In this document: positions 1-6,465 of the stretch, in pieces
How the letters are laid out: every line of letters starts with the position of its first letter
Position numbering within the stretch: position 1 is the first letter of the stretch
DNA from: Candidatus Omnitrophota bacterium
Lineage (GTDB): Bacteria; Omnitrophota; Gorgyraeia; 1-14-0-20-64-10; JACQQZ01
Length of the DNA stretch: 7,922 bases
Assembly: GCA_016206755.1 (NCBI GenBank)
Contig: JACQQZ010000114.1
Span: 1-7,922, forward strand
Direction of reading: 5' to 3'
The notes under the pieces: generated by a model
What the model saw: the letters and a program-made list of their open reading frames with translations, nothing else
Database searches by the model: none
Told to the model about the DNA's origin: nothing
Translations under genes and position numbers: made by a program

Positions 1-22
1 GAACCTGGCACTCCCGGAAACG

Positions 23-43
23 GTACCGCTGTACGAGCGGTGC
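23..43. repeat. Hairpin downstream of aroC
   Basis: ACCGCT (25-30) and AGCGGT (36-41) are perfect arms around a five-base loop GTACG; one wobble pair and one more G-C pair extend the stem to 23-43. A second overlapping short inverted repeat, CGAGC-GGT-GCTCG, lies at 34-46. There is no T-run on the coding strand after the stem, so it is not a standard rho-independent terminator. With the neighbouring bases at 50-69 it resembles the ilvC-leuA spacer and may be part of a dispersed element cut by the window edge. Confidence 0.45.
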
Positions 44-78
44 TCGGCGGGTGCCCCTGAGCAAAGCGAATGCATCAT

Positions 79-1206
79 CTAGAATTTTTTGACCTGCTGC
101 AAATATTGCTTCCAGTTGCGGGTCATCTCGCCGACACTGTCGCCGCCGAATTTTTCCGTCAGGGCATTGGCGATCTCGAATGCCGTCACCGCTTCGGCAA
201 TGACACCGGCCGCCGGCACCGCGCTCACGTCGGAGCGTTCGACCGTGGCGACAAACGGCTGCTTGGTCTTGATGTCGACGCTTTTTAATGGCCGGCGCAA
301 CGTGGAGAGCGGCTTCATGTGAACGCGCAGAACAATCGGACCGCCCGTGGTCATGCCCCCTTCAAATCCGCCGGCCCGGCCGGTCTTGCGATAAAAACCT
401 TTGCCCTTCTCATAGAAAATTTGATCGTGCAGTTCCGAGCCGCGCACCTGGGAAACACGCACACCCTCTCCCATCTCCACCGCTTTAATGGCTTGAATGG
501 ACATGAGCGACCCGGCCAGCCGGGCATCGAGCTTTCGATCGTAGTGGACATGGCTGCCTAAGCCCGGAGGTACTCCCTGCACCACGACTTCCAGCGTTCC
601 GCCCAGCGTATCGCCGGCCGCCTTGGCGGCATCGATGAGCTTGACCATCTTTTTTTCTGCGGCCGAATCGGCGCAACGCAATACGGAACCTTCCACTTTT
701 TTACGCAGGCGCGCAACGTCCAAATCTTGGACGGGGGCCGCGTCAATGCCGCCGACGCGAACGACATGGCTGACCAGATCAATCTCGAACTGCTCCAATA
801 AAATCCGGGCGACGGCGCCGACGGCCACGCGGGCCGCCGTTTCGCGGGCGCTGGCGCGCTCGAGGATGCTGCGCACGTCATGCTGATCGTATTTTAAGGC
901 GCCGGTCAAGTCGGCATGCCCGGGCCGCGGACGGGTCACCGCCGGAAGCTGATCGATCGAAAAATCTCTGTTGGCGATCTCCAATGCGATGGGGCTTCCG
1001 ATCGTTTTCCCGCGGCGCACGCCGGAGAGAATCTGCACGGCGTCCTGCTCGATCATCATGCGCCCGCCGCGGCCATAACCTTGCTGGCGGCGTTTGAGCT
1101 CATGGTTGATGCGCCCAGGATCGATGGAGAGATTGGCCGGCATGCCTTCGAGAATGGCGACCAAACATTTGCCGTGCGATTCACCCGCAGTCAGATAACG
1201 CAGCAT
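79..1206 (-). CDS. aroC: Chorismate synthase
   Basis: Converts 5-enolpyruvylshikimate-3-phosphate to chorismate, the last common step to aromatic amino acids and folate, using reduced FMN. At 375 residues it has the usual length. The start MLRYLTAGESHGKCLVAILEG carries the first signature with H11 in GESHG. Next come GYGRGGRM (43-50), RPRPGHADL (92-100) and the second signature ERASARETAARVA (116-128). The C-terminal half has EGGMTTGGPI (282-291), where many homologues have Asn at the second Thr, and the third signature ERSDVSAVPAAG (323-334), with R324 and D326. The ATG shares a base with the stop of the prepilin peptidase gene (TGATG) and has a strong GGAGG. A downstream shikimate kinase gene would be usual, but nothing recognisable starts within the remaining 78 bp. 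Confidence 0.96.
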   Translation of the reverse strand: MLRYLTAGESHGKCLVAILEGMPANLSIDPGRINHELKRRQQGYGRGGRMMIEQDAVQILSGVRRGKTIGSPIALEIANRDFSIDQLPAVTRPRPGHADLTGALKYDQHDVRSILERASARETAARVAVGAVARILLEQFEIDLVSHVVRVGGIDAAPVQDLDVARLRKKVEGSVLRCADSAAEKKMVKLIDAAKAAGDTLGGTLEVVVQGVPPGLGSHVHYDRKLDARLAGSLMSIQAIKAVEMGEGVRVSQVRGSELHDQIFYEKGKGFYRKTGRAGGFEGGMTTGGPIVLRVHMKPLSTLRRPLKSVDIKTKQPFVATVERSDVSAVPAAGVIAEAVTAFEIANALTEKFGGDSVGEMTRNWKQYLQQVKKF

Positions 1207-2003
1207 CAGAAACCTCCCAGCGACTTAAAGTACCAAGATAAAATTGCGTCTCCCCACCCCACGGCGATAACGGCAGCCATGGACAAAAACGGGCCGTAAG
1301 GAATCACTTCCGCGCCGCGCCTGAATTTTAACGGGACGCCCACGATGGAACCGAAGATGGGCGCCAAGAAAAATATCAGCAAAACTTTCTGCCAGCCCAA
1401 AAATGCGCCCAGCATCGCCATGAACCAAACATCCCCGCCGCCCATGGCCTCCCTCTTAAAAATCATCTCGCCAAACACCGCCATGACGTAAATGGCCCCG
1501 CCCCCGGCGAAAACGCCGAGCGCGCTGTTCAAGAGCGCGGCGCCGCGATGGTCAACGCCCTGGAGCTGGGGCAGAAGCAAACTGGCGGCAAGTCCGACGA
1601 CAATGCCCGGCTGGGTCACGGCAAACGGAATGATCTGCTCCCGGGCGTCAATCACCGTGACCACGATCAATCCGCACATGAGAATCAGATAGGTCAATCC
1701 CACGCCGGTCAATCCCCAGCGGCTGACCACCCAGAAAAAAGCGATCCCCGTCGACAATTCGACGGCCGGATAACGCCACGAAATCGCTTTCTTGCACTGC
1801 CGGCACCTGCCTCTGAGCAAAAGAAAGCTCGCCACTGGAATGTTGTCATACCACTCAATCGTCTTCTTGCAATCGGTGCAATGGGAACGCCCCCGGACAA
1901 CCTGCTCTTCCCGCGGCAGACGCCAAATGCAAACGTTCAAGAAGCTGCCCGCAATGAGGCCGGAGAAAAAAGCCAGATGGGGTAAAAAAGCTAGCGGGGC
2001 CAT
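1206..2003 (-). CDS. pilD: Type IV prepilin peptidase / N-methyltransferase
   Basis: Inner-membrane aspartic protease that cleaves the short leader of type IV prepilins and type II secretion pseudopilins and methylates the new N-terminus. It is 265 residues, typical for the bifunctional form. An N-terminal hydrophobic segment (about 8-27, with GSFLNVCIWRLP) leads into the cytoplasmic domain with the zinc cysteine pairs C42/C45 and C67/C70, then several membrane segments. The catalytic aspartates are D119 (VIDAREQIIP) and D191 in MGGGD, the family's GxGD site. I chose ATG 2003, preceded by GGAGAAG, because a longer in-frame start at 2078 adds 25 arginine-rich residues overlapping aroE and unlike the family. 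It overlaps aroE by 13 bp, and its TGA shares one base with the aroC ATG. No pilin or secretion gene is in the window, so its substrates lie elsewhere. The name gspO or comC could equally apply. Confidence 0.93.
   Translation of the reverse strand: MAPLAFLPHLAFFSGLIAGSFLNVCIWRLPREEQVVRGRSHCTDCKKTIEWYDNIPVASFLLLRGRCRQCKKAISWRYPAVELSTGIAFFWVVSRWGLTGVGLTYLILMCGLIVVTVIDAREQIIPFAVTQPGIVVGLAASLLLPQLQGVDHRGAALLNSALGVFAGGGAIYVMAVFGEMIFKREAMGGGDVWFMAMLGAFLGWQKVLLIFFLAPIFGSIVGVPLKFRRGAEVIPYGPFLSMAAVIAVGWGDAILSWYFKSLGGF
1213..1217 (-). promoter_or_regulatory. Ribosome binding site of aroC within pilD
   Basis: GGAGG on the coding strand lies six bases before the aroC ATG at 1206, in the last codons of the prepilin peptidase gene. 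It supports both the aroC start and tight operon organisation. Confidence 0.75.
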
Positions 2004-2929
2004 TCTTCTCCGATCTTCTCCCGGAGCGCTTCCATCATGACGGCGTGCACGTTGACGCCTCGGACATCGTTGACCCAAATTTCAAATGACAAAGCCGCCT
2101 GATTGACGAGCATCTCCAGGCCGCTGATCACCGCCGCATGCCTGCGCTGCGCCGCCTTCAAAAGCGCCGTCCACGGAGGGTGGTAGACCAAATCATACAC
2201 CGCCAACCCGGGCGCAAGATTTTCCGGTTCGACCAAAAGCTCGCCGGAGACCGGAACGGTGTTGACCAAGAGCGCGGCTTTTTCCAAATCCGATTCTTTG
2301 ACCTGATCGACCACGCGAATGTTGCACTTGCGGCCGGCCCCTTGCCCGCAGAGCCGTTGCATGTCGGAAGCCAGCAGCTCGGCGCGCGCCCGATGGCGAT
2401 TCCAAAAAATCAATTCCCCAACGCGCGCATGCCAAATGAGGGCAAAAGCCGCTGCGCGCGCTGATCCTCCGGCGCCCAAGAGCAGGACACGCTGACCCTT
2501 GAGCTCCACGCGACGCAGCGCGTTGAGGAATCCCCGGGCGTCGGTGTTGTACGCTTCCAACCGGCCGTCTTCAACGACTTTGACCGCGTTGATCGCGCCG
2601 ATCCATTCCTCTTCAGGAAACTTAAAACTCCCGCGGCGCTTGCACCATTCGAAAACGGCTTCTTTGTGCGGAATGGTCACGTTGAAACCGGCAAGTCCAA
2701 GGCGAGGAAGCTGTTCGGTCAACCACGTTTCGAGGGCTTCGGCTGGGACAGGGTACTCCGCGTAACTCCCGCGGATTCCCTGTCCGGCCAATTTTTCAAA
2801 AACAGCGTTGTGCAGGAGCGGAGACAGAGAATACCCCAAAGGGTATCCGATGATCCCCAGCCGGATGCGGCCGGCGGATGCCGCACCATGCCCCCCTGGG
2901 CTTTGGATGGGGCCGAGCGCCCGGGTCAA
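1991..2929 (-). CDS. aroE: Shikimate dehydrogenase (NADP+)
   Basis: Reduces 3-dehydroshikimate to shikimate, the fourth step of the pathway to chorismate. From the TTG start it is 312 residues, longer than the usual 270-290. The family part begins near residue 22 (RIRLGIIGYP), with the shikimate-binding YSLSPLLHN (33-41), catalytic lysine K89 in NVTIPHK, and N128/D130 in YNTDARG. The NADP Rossmann motif GAGGSARAAA is at 152-161, followed by WNRHRAR (176-182), the arginine-containing NADP-specificity loop. The C-terminal signature GLEMLVNQAALSF (270-282) includes Q277. No ATG or GTG is available in frame before the conserved core; TTG at 2929 overlaps the leuA stop (TTGA) and has no clear Shine-Dalgarno, so translation probably depends on coupling to leuA. 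The first 20 residues look non-conserved. The 3' end overlaps the prepilin peptidase gene by 13 bp. Confidence 0.93.
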   Translation of the reverse strand: MTRALGPIQSPGGHGAASAGRIRLGIIGYPLGYSLSPLLHNAVFEKLAGQGIRGSYAEYPVPAEALETWLTEQLPRLGLAGFNVTIPHKEAVFEWCKRRGSFKFPEEEWIGAINAVKVVEDGRLEAYNTDARGFLNALRRVELKGQRVLLLGAGGSARAAAFALIWHARVGELIFWNRHRARAELLASDMQRLCGQGAGRKCNIRVVDQVKESDLEKAALLVNTVPVSGELLVEPENLAPGLAVYDLVYHPPWTALLKAAQRRHAAVISGLEMLVNQAALSFEIWVNDVRGVNVHAVMMEALREKIGEEWPR

Positions 2930-4470
2930 GGTTGTGAAGTCGCCGTTTTGCGGGGACTCTTCTTGCCGTTGAGCATCAAGCGATTGACGGCGCTCAAATA
3001 AGCCCTGGCCGACGCTTCAATGATGTCGGTGGCCGCCGCGCGCCCATGCTCAACCAACCCGTTGCCCTGAACGCGAACCGTCACTTCCCCGAGCGCATCT
3101 TTTCCGGAGGTGACAGACTGGATTGAATAATCCACAAGCTTTGGCCTAACTCCAAGAAGCCGGTCGATCGCTTTGTAGCAGGCATCCACCGGCCCATCGC
3201 CGCTGGCAGCCCCTTCAAGCGTCTGATTGCCGCGCGTCAAGCGAATCGTCGCCGTGGGCACCACGCCGGTGCCGCTGGTCGCATGCAGGTAAGTCAGCTG
3301 ATAGGTATCGGGCGCTTTTGCAGCTTGATCTTCGAGAACCGTCATCAAATCTTCGTCGTAGACTTCTTTTTTCTGATCGGCCAAGCGCTTGAACCGCTCG
3401 AACGCCTCCTCCGCCTGTGCGGGAGAAAGCGAGAATCCAAGCGCCTTCATGCGTTCCATGAAGGCGTGGCGGCCGGAATGCTTCCCGAGCACAAGCTTCG
3501 ACTCGCCGAAGCCGACTTCTTTGGGATGCATGATCTCGTAGGTGCGGCGGTATTTGAGAACGCCGTCCTGATGAATCCCCGACTCATGCGCGAACGCATT
3601 GGCCCCGACGATCGCCTTGTTTTTCTGAACCACAAAACCGGTCAGCTTGGAAACCAAGCGGCTGGTCTTGTAAATCTCTTCGGTGCAAACACCGGTAGTC
3701 ACTTTGAAGAGATCTTTGCGTGTCTTTAAAGCCATCACGACTTCTTCGAGCGACGCGTTGCCGGCCCGCTCGCCGATGCCGTTGATGGTCACCTCAACTT
3801 GCCGGGCGCCGTTGAGCACCGCAGCCAGGGAATTCGCCGAGGAAAGGCCGAAATCATTGTGGCAGTGAACGGAGATCACGGCTTTGTTGATGTTCGGAAC
3901 ATTGTTTTTGATCGCACGGATCGTTTCACCGAATTCCACCGGGATGGCATAGCCCACCGTGTCCGGAATGTTGACCGTTCTTGCGCCGGCGTCGATGACC
4001 TGCTCGAGCACCTTAAAAAGAAAATCGTGCCGCGTGCGGGCGGCATCTTCCGGCGAGAATTCAACATCGTCGGTGTATTTGCGGGCGAGCTTGACGGCCG
4101 CAACGGCAAGCTGAATGACTTCATCTTCGGCCTTGTTCAGCTTGTACTTCATGTGGACATCGGAGGTCGCCACAAACGTATGGATGCGGGGGCGTTTGGC
4201 CTTTTTGAGCGCTTGTCTTGCAGCTTCAACGTCTTTGGGCAATGCGCGCGCCAACGAGCAGATGATCGGCCGCTTGACGTGCCTGGCCACGAGCTGAATC
4301 CCCTCGAAGTCGCCCGGCGAAGCAATGGCAAATCCGGCCTCGATGACGTCCACGTTGAGCCGGCCCAACTGAAGCGCAACCTCCAGCTTCTGTTGAGGCG
4401 TCAAGCTGGCACCCGGACACTGCTCGCCGTCTCTTAAAGTCGTATCAAATACGATCACTCTGTCTGACAT
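2926..4470 (-). CDS. leuA: 2-Isopropylmalate synthase
   Basis: Condenses acetyl-CoA with 2-oxoisovalerate to 2-isopropylmalate, committing carbon to leucine. It is 514 residues from the chosen start, the long form with an allosteric domain. The TIM-barrel catalytic domain (about 5-275) opens with [13 protein letters not shown] (R13, D14), contains [10 protein letters not shown] (H202, H204) and [15 protein letters not shown] (N238); as I recall the E. coli LeuA sequence, these metal-site residues have the same numbers there. The linker region has [15 protein letters not shown] (292-306). The C-terminal LeuA dimer or regulatory domain (about 370-500), where leucine feedback acts in the family, ends near [18 protein letters not shown] chose ATG 4470 over 4482 because of the GGAG site and because MSDRVIVFD aligns with the E. 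coli N-terminus. It sits 201 bp after ilvC, and its TGA overlaps the aroE start by 4 bp. Citramalate synthase is a less likely alternative. Confidence 0.95.
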   Translation of the reverse strand: MSDRVIVFDTTLRDGEQCPGASLTPQQKLEVALQLGRLNVDVIEAGFAIASPGDFEGIQLVARHVKRPIICSLARALPKDVEAARQALKKAKRPRIHTFVATSDVHMKYKLNKAEDEVIQLAVAAVKLARKYTDDVEFSPEDAARTRHDFLFKVLEQVIDAGARTVNIPDTVGYAIPVEFGETIRAIKNNVPNINKAVISVHCHNDFGLSSANSLAAVLNGARQVEVTINGIGERAGNASLEEVVMALKTRKDLFKVTTGVCTEEIYKTSRLVSKLTGFVVQKNKAIVGANAFAHESGIHQDGVLKYRRTYEIMHPKEVGFGESKLVLGKHSGRHAFMERMKALGFSLSPAQAEEAFERFKRLADQKKEVYDEDLMTVLEDQAAKAPDTYQLTYLHATSGTGVVPTATIRLTRGNQTLEGAASGDGPVDACYKAIDRLLGVRPKLVDYSIQSVTSGKDALGEVTVRVQGNGLVEHGRAAATDIIEASARAYLSAVNRLMLNGKKSPRKTATSQP

Positions 4471-4671
4471 CTTCAGCTCCATTTTTCATCGATCACCCAT
4501 CGCTCCCCGCAGGATCCGCCCGGCACCGCTTGGCTCATCCAGCGTGTTTCGCCTGCGCTACGGAGTCGGCCTGCGCTCTCCCTCGCTTCGCTCGGGAACC
4601 AAGCCCGCTCGGCCTCCTCAGTTGCCGGTTCGGAGTCCTGCGGCTCGCGCCGACCTGCTCATGACCGATGT
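4471..4671. other. ilvC-leuA spacer made of repeated GC-rich words
   Basis: This is the only sizeable gap in the operon. No convincing open frame or promoter is visible. On the plus strand GCCTGCGCT occurs at 4551-4559 and 4569-4577, CGCTCGG at 4589-4595 and 4606-4612, CGGAGTC at 4561-4567 and 4631-4637, and TCGCT twice in tandem at 4583-4592. On the coding strand a small hairpin with stem CGGC/GCCG and a GCGA tetraloop is at 4641-4652. The word density resembles intergenic repeat elements more than a regulatory leader. The part next to leuA (4477-4480) holds the leuA ribosome binding site. Confidence 0.5.
4477..4480 (-). promoter_or_regulatory. Ribosome binding site that decides the leuA start
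   Basis: GGAG on the coding strand lies six bases before the ATG at 4470. An upstream in-frame ATG at 4482 has no such site, and using it would place this GGAG inside the coding region. Confidence 0.7.
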
Positions 4672-5790
4672 TTAGCGCTTCGATTTCTGTAAGTTTTTTC
4701 GTTTCGCCGAAGATGCCAAAGATAAAGAAGACCCGTTGCCAAGTGTTCCTTTGGAGGCCCCTAGCTTCAGTTGACTGCCGGCCACAGGCCGGCTGCCGGT
4801 GGGTGCAATCCAGGACATCATCTGGCGCAGCCGCTCGCCGACAATTTCAATCAAATGCTTTTCGTCGCGCTTCAGGAGCGCCTTAAAAACCGGCCGGCCG
4901 GCCTGATTTTCCAAAATCCATTCGCGGGCAAACTGTCCGGTTTGAATTTCATGCAGGATTTGTTTCATCCGCTCCTTGGTGGCGGCGTCGATGATGCGCG
5001 GTCCGCGGGTCACGTCGCCAAAGCGGGCCGTCTCCGACACGCGCGCGCGCATGCCTTTGATCCCCTGCGCATAGATCATGTCGACGATCAGTTTGAGCTC
5101 ATGCAGGCATTCGAAGTAGGCGACCTCCGGTTGATAACCGGCTTCCACCAACGTCTCAAAACCGGCCTTGACGAGGGCGGAAGCTCCGCCGCAGAGCACC
5201 GTCTGCTCGCCGAACAAGTCGGTCTCGGTCTCCTCGGCAAACGTCGTTTCGAGAACGCCGGCGCGCGTGGAACCCAATCCTTTTGCATAGGCCAACGCCA
5301 CCTGCTTGGCTTTGCCGGAGGCATCCTGATAGACAGCCACGAGACTGGGAACGCCTTTGCCTTCCGTAAAGAGCTGGCGCACCAACGATCCCGGGCCCTT
5401 GGGAGCAACCATAAAGACATCTGTCTCCTTCGGCGGCAGAATCTGATGAAAGTGGATGTTAAATCCATGGGAGAACCCGAGCACCTTGCCCGGCTTCATC
5501 TGTTTGGCAATCGATTCTTTGTAGACGCCCGCCTGCAGCGTATCCTGCAAAAGAATCATGATGATGTCGGCTTTGGCCGCGGCCTCATCGACGGAAACCG
5601 GCTTGAAGCCGTCCGCGACGGCGTTGTCGTAATTCGGACCGCCGGGGCGCTGCGAAACAATGACGTTCAAACCGCTGTCGCGCAAATTGAGCGCCTGGCC
5701 CCGGCCCTGGATGCCGTACCCTAAAATGGCGATCGTTTTCCCCTTGAGAATTGAAAGATCCGCATCTTCGTCGTAATAAATTTTAGCCAT
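4672..5790 (-). CDS. ilvC: Ketol-acid reductoisomerase, class I, with a C-terminal extension
   Basis: Converts acetolactate to 2,3-dihydroxyisovalerate (and the isoleucine homologue) by Mg2+-dependent alkyl migration and NAD(P)H reduction, the step after IlvBN. The Rossmann domain starts with [20 protein letters not shown] (residues 21-40), followed by FSHGFNIHF (H108) and MVAPKGPG (K131). The knotted C-terminal domain shows the metal ligands D191 and E195 ([14 protein letters not shown]) and E227 and E231 (YFECLHELK), then S252 in SETARFGD and GPRII. The family core ends near residue 328 (RQMMSWI); class I enzymes are about 330-340 residues, so about 44 extra Ser/Gly/Lys-rich residues follow, encoded by DNA containing a perfect GC hairpin. 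The cofactor loop [10 protein letters not shown] lacks the two serines that usually hold the NADPH 2'-phosphate. ATG lies one base after the PIN-gene stop and has only a weak GGGG before it. Confidence 0.96.
   Translation of the reverse strand: MAKIYYDEDADLSILKGKTIAILGYGIQGRGQALNLRDSGLNVIVSQRPGGPNYDNAVADGFKPVSVDEAAAKADIIMILLQDTLQAGVYKESIAKQMKPGKVLGFSHGFNIHFHQILPPKETDVFMVAPKGPGSLVRQLFTEGKGVPSLVAVYQDASGKAKQVALAYAKGLGSTRAGVLETTFAEETETDLFGEQTVLCGGASALVKAGFETLVEAGYQPEVAYFECLHELKLIVDMIYAQGIKGMRARVSETARFGDVTRGPRIIDAATKERMKQILHEIQTGQFAREWILENQAGRPVFKALLKRDEKHLIEIVGERLRQMMSWIAPTGSRPVAGSQLKLGASKGTLGNGSSLSLASSAKRKNLQKSKR
4777..4793. repeat. Perfect GC-rich inverted repeat in the ilvC 3' extension
   Basis: Seven-base arms GCCGGCC and GGCCGGC flank a three-base loop (ACA on the plus strand, TGT on the coding strand). 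The word CTGCCGG also occurs directly repeated at 4775-4781 and 4793-4799. It lies within codons for the non-conserved tail of IlvC and is not followed by a T-run on the coding strand, so it does not look like a rho-independent terminator. It could be part of a dispersed repeat, or a structure influencing the ilvC-leuA transcript. Confidence 0.6.
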
Positions 5791-5791
5791 G

Positions 5792-6214
5792 TTAAAACCC
5801 CATTAAGTTGAGCGATATGCCAAACTGATTAAAATCATCATCCGTTGCCAAATAATAATCCGGCTGATTATCACGAATCCACACATAAGATGTGCAATCT
5901 GTAAAACTCCACTGCTTATCCTGATATCTTTGAAAAATGGCCCACGCTTCTTCAAAATCTTTTGACGTAAGGTATTTGAAATCGAAAGCTCGATCTTGAA
6001 ACAACCGTTTTCCAACCTCCAAAGCACTTTCTTTCGACATGAATTTCTGAATAACAGTCATCAGTTCATCAAAAATATAATCCGTTACAACCCACTGCAG
6101 GGGCTGCATTGCCTTGACTTTCTCATTCACTACATTTCTTGCAGCAACATGGTAGGGATCCTTATCGTAGTGATACGCGAACAAAAACGACGTATCGACA
6201 AATACGCGTTTCAT
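5792..6214 (-). CDS. PIN-domain ribonuclease, VapC-like toxin
   Basis: A 140-residue single PIN domain, the usual toxin length. PIN toxins are Mg2+-dependent endoribonucleases that cleave tRNA, rRNA or mRNA when their antitoxin is lost. The acidic tetrad is visible: D7 in [11 protein letters not shown]50 in [10 protein letters not shown]106 in WSFTDCTSY, and D125-D127 in [12 protein letters not shown]. The last two blocks are typical of the VapC-like branch, so the enzyme looks intact. The ATG overlaps the stop of the 84-residue gene by 4 bp and has no strong Shine-Dalgarno of its own. The TAA is followed after one base by the ilvC ATG, so ilvC is now coupled to a toxin gene. Base composition is very different from the neighbours: 89 of 240 bases are G or C in 5821-6060, against 39 of 60 in a stretch of ilvC, a strong sign of transfer. 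Target RNA cannot be told from sequence. Confidence 0.88.
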   Translation of the reverse strand: MKRVFVDTSFLFAYHYDKDPYHVAARNVVNEKVKAMQPLQWVVTDYIFDELMTVIQKFMSKESALEVGKRLFQDRAFDFKYLTSKDFEEAWAIFQRYQDKQWSFTDCTSYVWIRDNQPDYYLATDDDFNQFGISLNLMGF

Positions 6215-6465
6215 CGAGATGACCCGTAAAGAAAATCATCCAGCCGATCACTCCTAACTCCTTTTGTCCTGGAATTCACATCGCGCGGTTGTAATGCCCA
6301 AAACGTATGGGGACCATACCAGGGCTTTTCTTTAACAATTTGAGCGGTGCTTTTAATAGGAATCATGGTCGTGGCCCCGCTGGACTCAGCCACAGAAAAC
6401 GGTTGTTTCCACCACCACTCTTCGCACAATACGATCGTATTTTCACAGCTGCCAGTTGCTGTCAC
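6211..6465 (-). CDS. Unrecognised 84-residue protein, candidate antitoxin of the PIN toxin
   Basis: Small protein starting at GTG. I do not recognise its family. Visible features are a triple tryptophan at residues 17-19 (CEEWWWKQPF), a threonine/serine-rich middle, PWYGPHTFWALQP at 49-60, and a charged C-terminus ending [13 protein letters not shown]. No signal peptide, membrane helix or obvious ribbon-helix-helix or AbrB motif is visible, so it is not a textbook VapB by eye. The case for a real gene is positional: a strong AGGAG at good spacing, 4-bp overlap (GTGA) with the gene before and 4-bp overlap (ATGA) with the PIN gene after. In VapBC-type modules the antitoxin directly precedes and overlaps the toxin, and short C-terminal segments often clamp the toxin active site; the acidic and aromatic tail here could do that. 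The antitoxin role is inference. Its G+C is intermediate (56 of 120 in 6241-6360). Confidence 0.7.
   Translation of the reverse strand: MTATGSCENTIVLCEEWWWKQPFSVAESSGATTMIPIKSTAQIVKEKPWYGPHTFWALQPRDVNSRTKGVRSDRLDDFLYGSSR

Noticed and set aside
1..78. Possible start of a shikimate kinase gene right after aroC, from ATG at 76-78 on the minus strand
   Set aside because: The 26 codons are open to the window edge, but the product lacks the expected GxxGxGKS start and the DNA is hairpin-rich like the other spacer.
2004..2078. Longer start for the prepilin peptidase (25 extra residues)
   Set aside because: The added residues are arginine-rich, overlap aroE and precede the normal hydrophobic N-terminus; ATG 2003 has a GGAGAAG site.
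3799..4437. 212-codon open frame on the plus strand opposite leuA
   Set aside because: Antisense of the conserved LeuA catalytic domain; no domain or ribosome binding site supports it.
4471..4482. Upstream leuA start at 4482
   Set aside because: It lacks a ribosome binding site and adds four residues ahead of the N-terminus that matches E. coli LeuA; GGAG serves ATG 4470.
4581..4600. Terminator or CRISPR-like repeat in the ilvC-leuA spacer
   Set aside because: The words are short and irregularly spaced, no uniform repeat-spacer pattern exists, and no stem is followed by a T-run on the coding strand.
4777..4793. Rho-independent terminator after ilvC
   Set aside because: The hairpin lies inside the ilvC reading frame and has no following T-run.
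4771..5724. 317-codon open frame on the plus strand opposite ilvC
   Set aside because: It is the complement of a clearly conserved gene, has no recognisable domain, and is the sort of long antisense frame GC-rich coding DNA produces.
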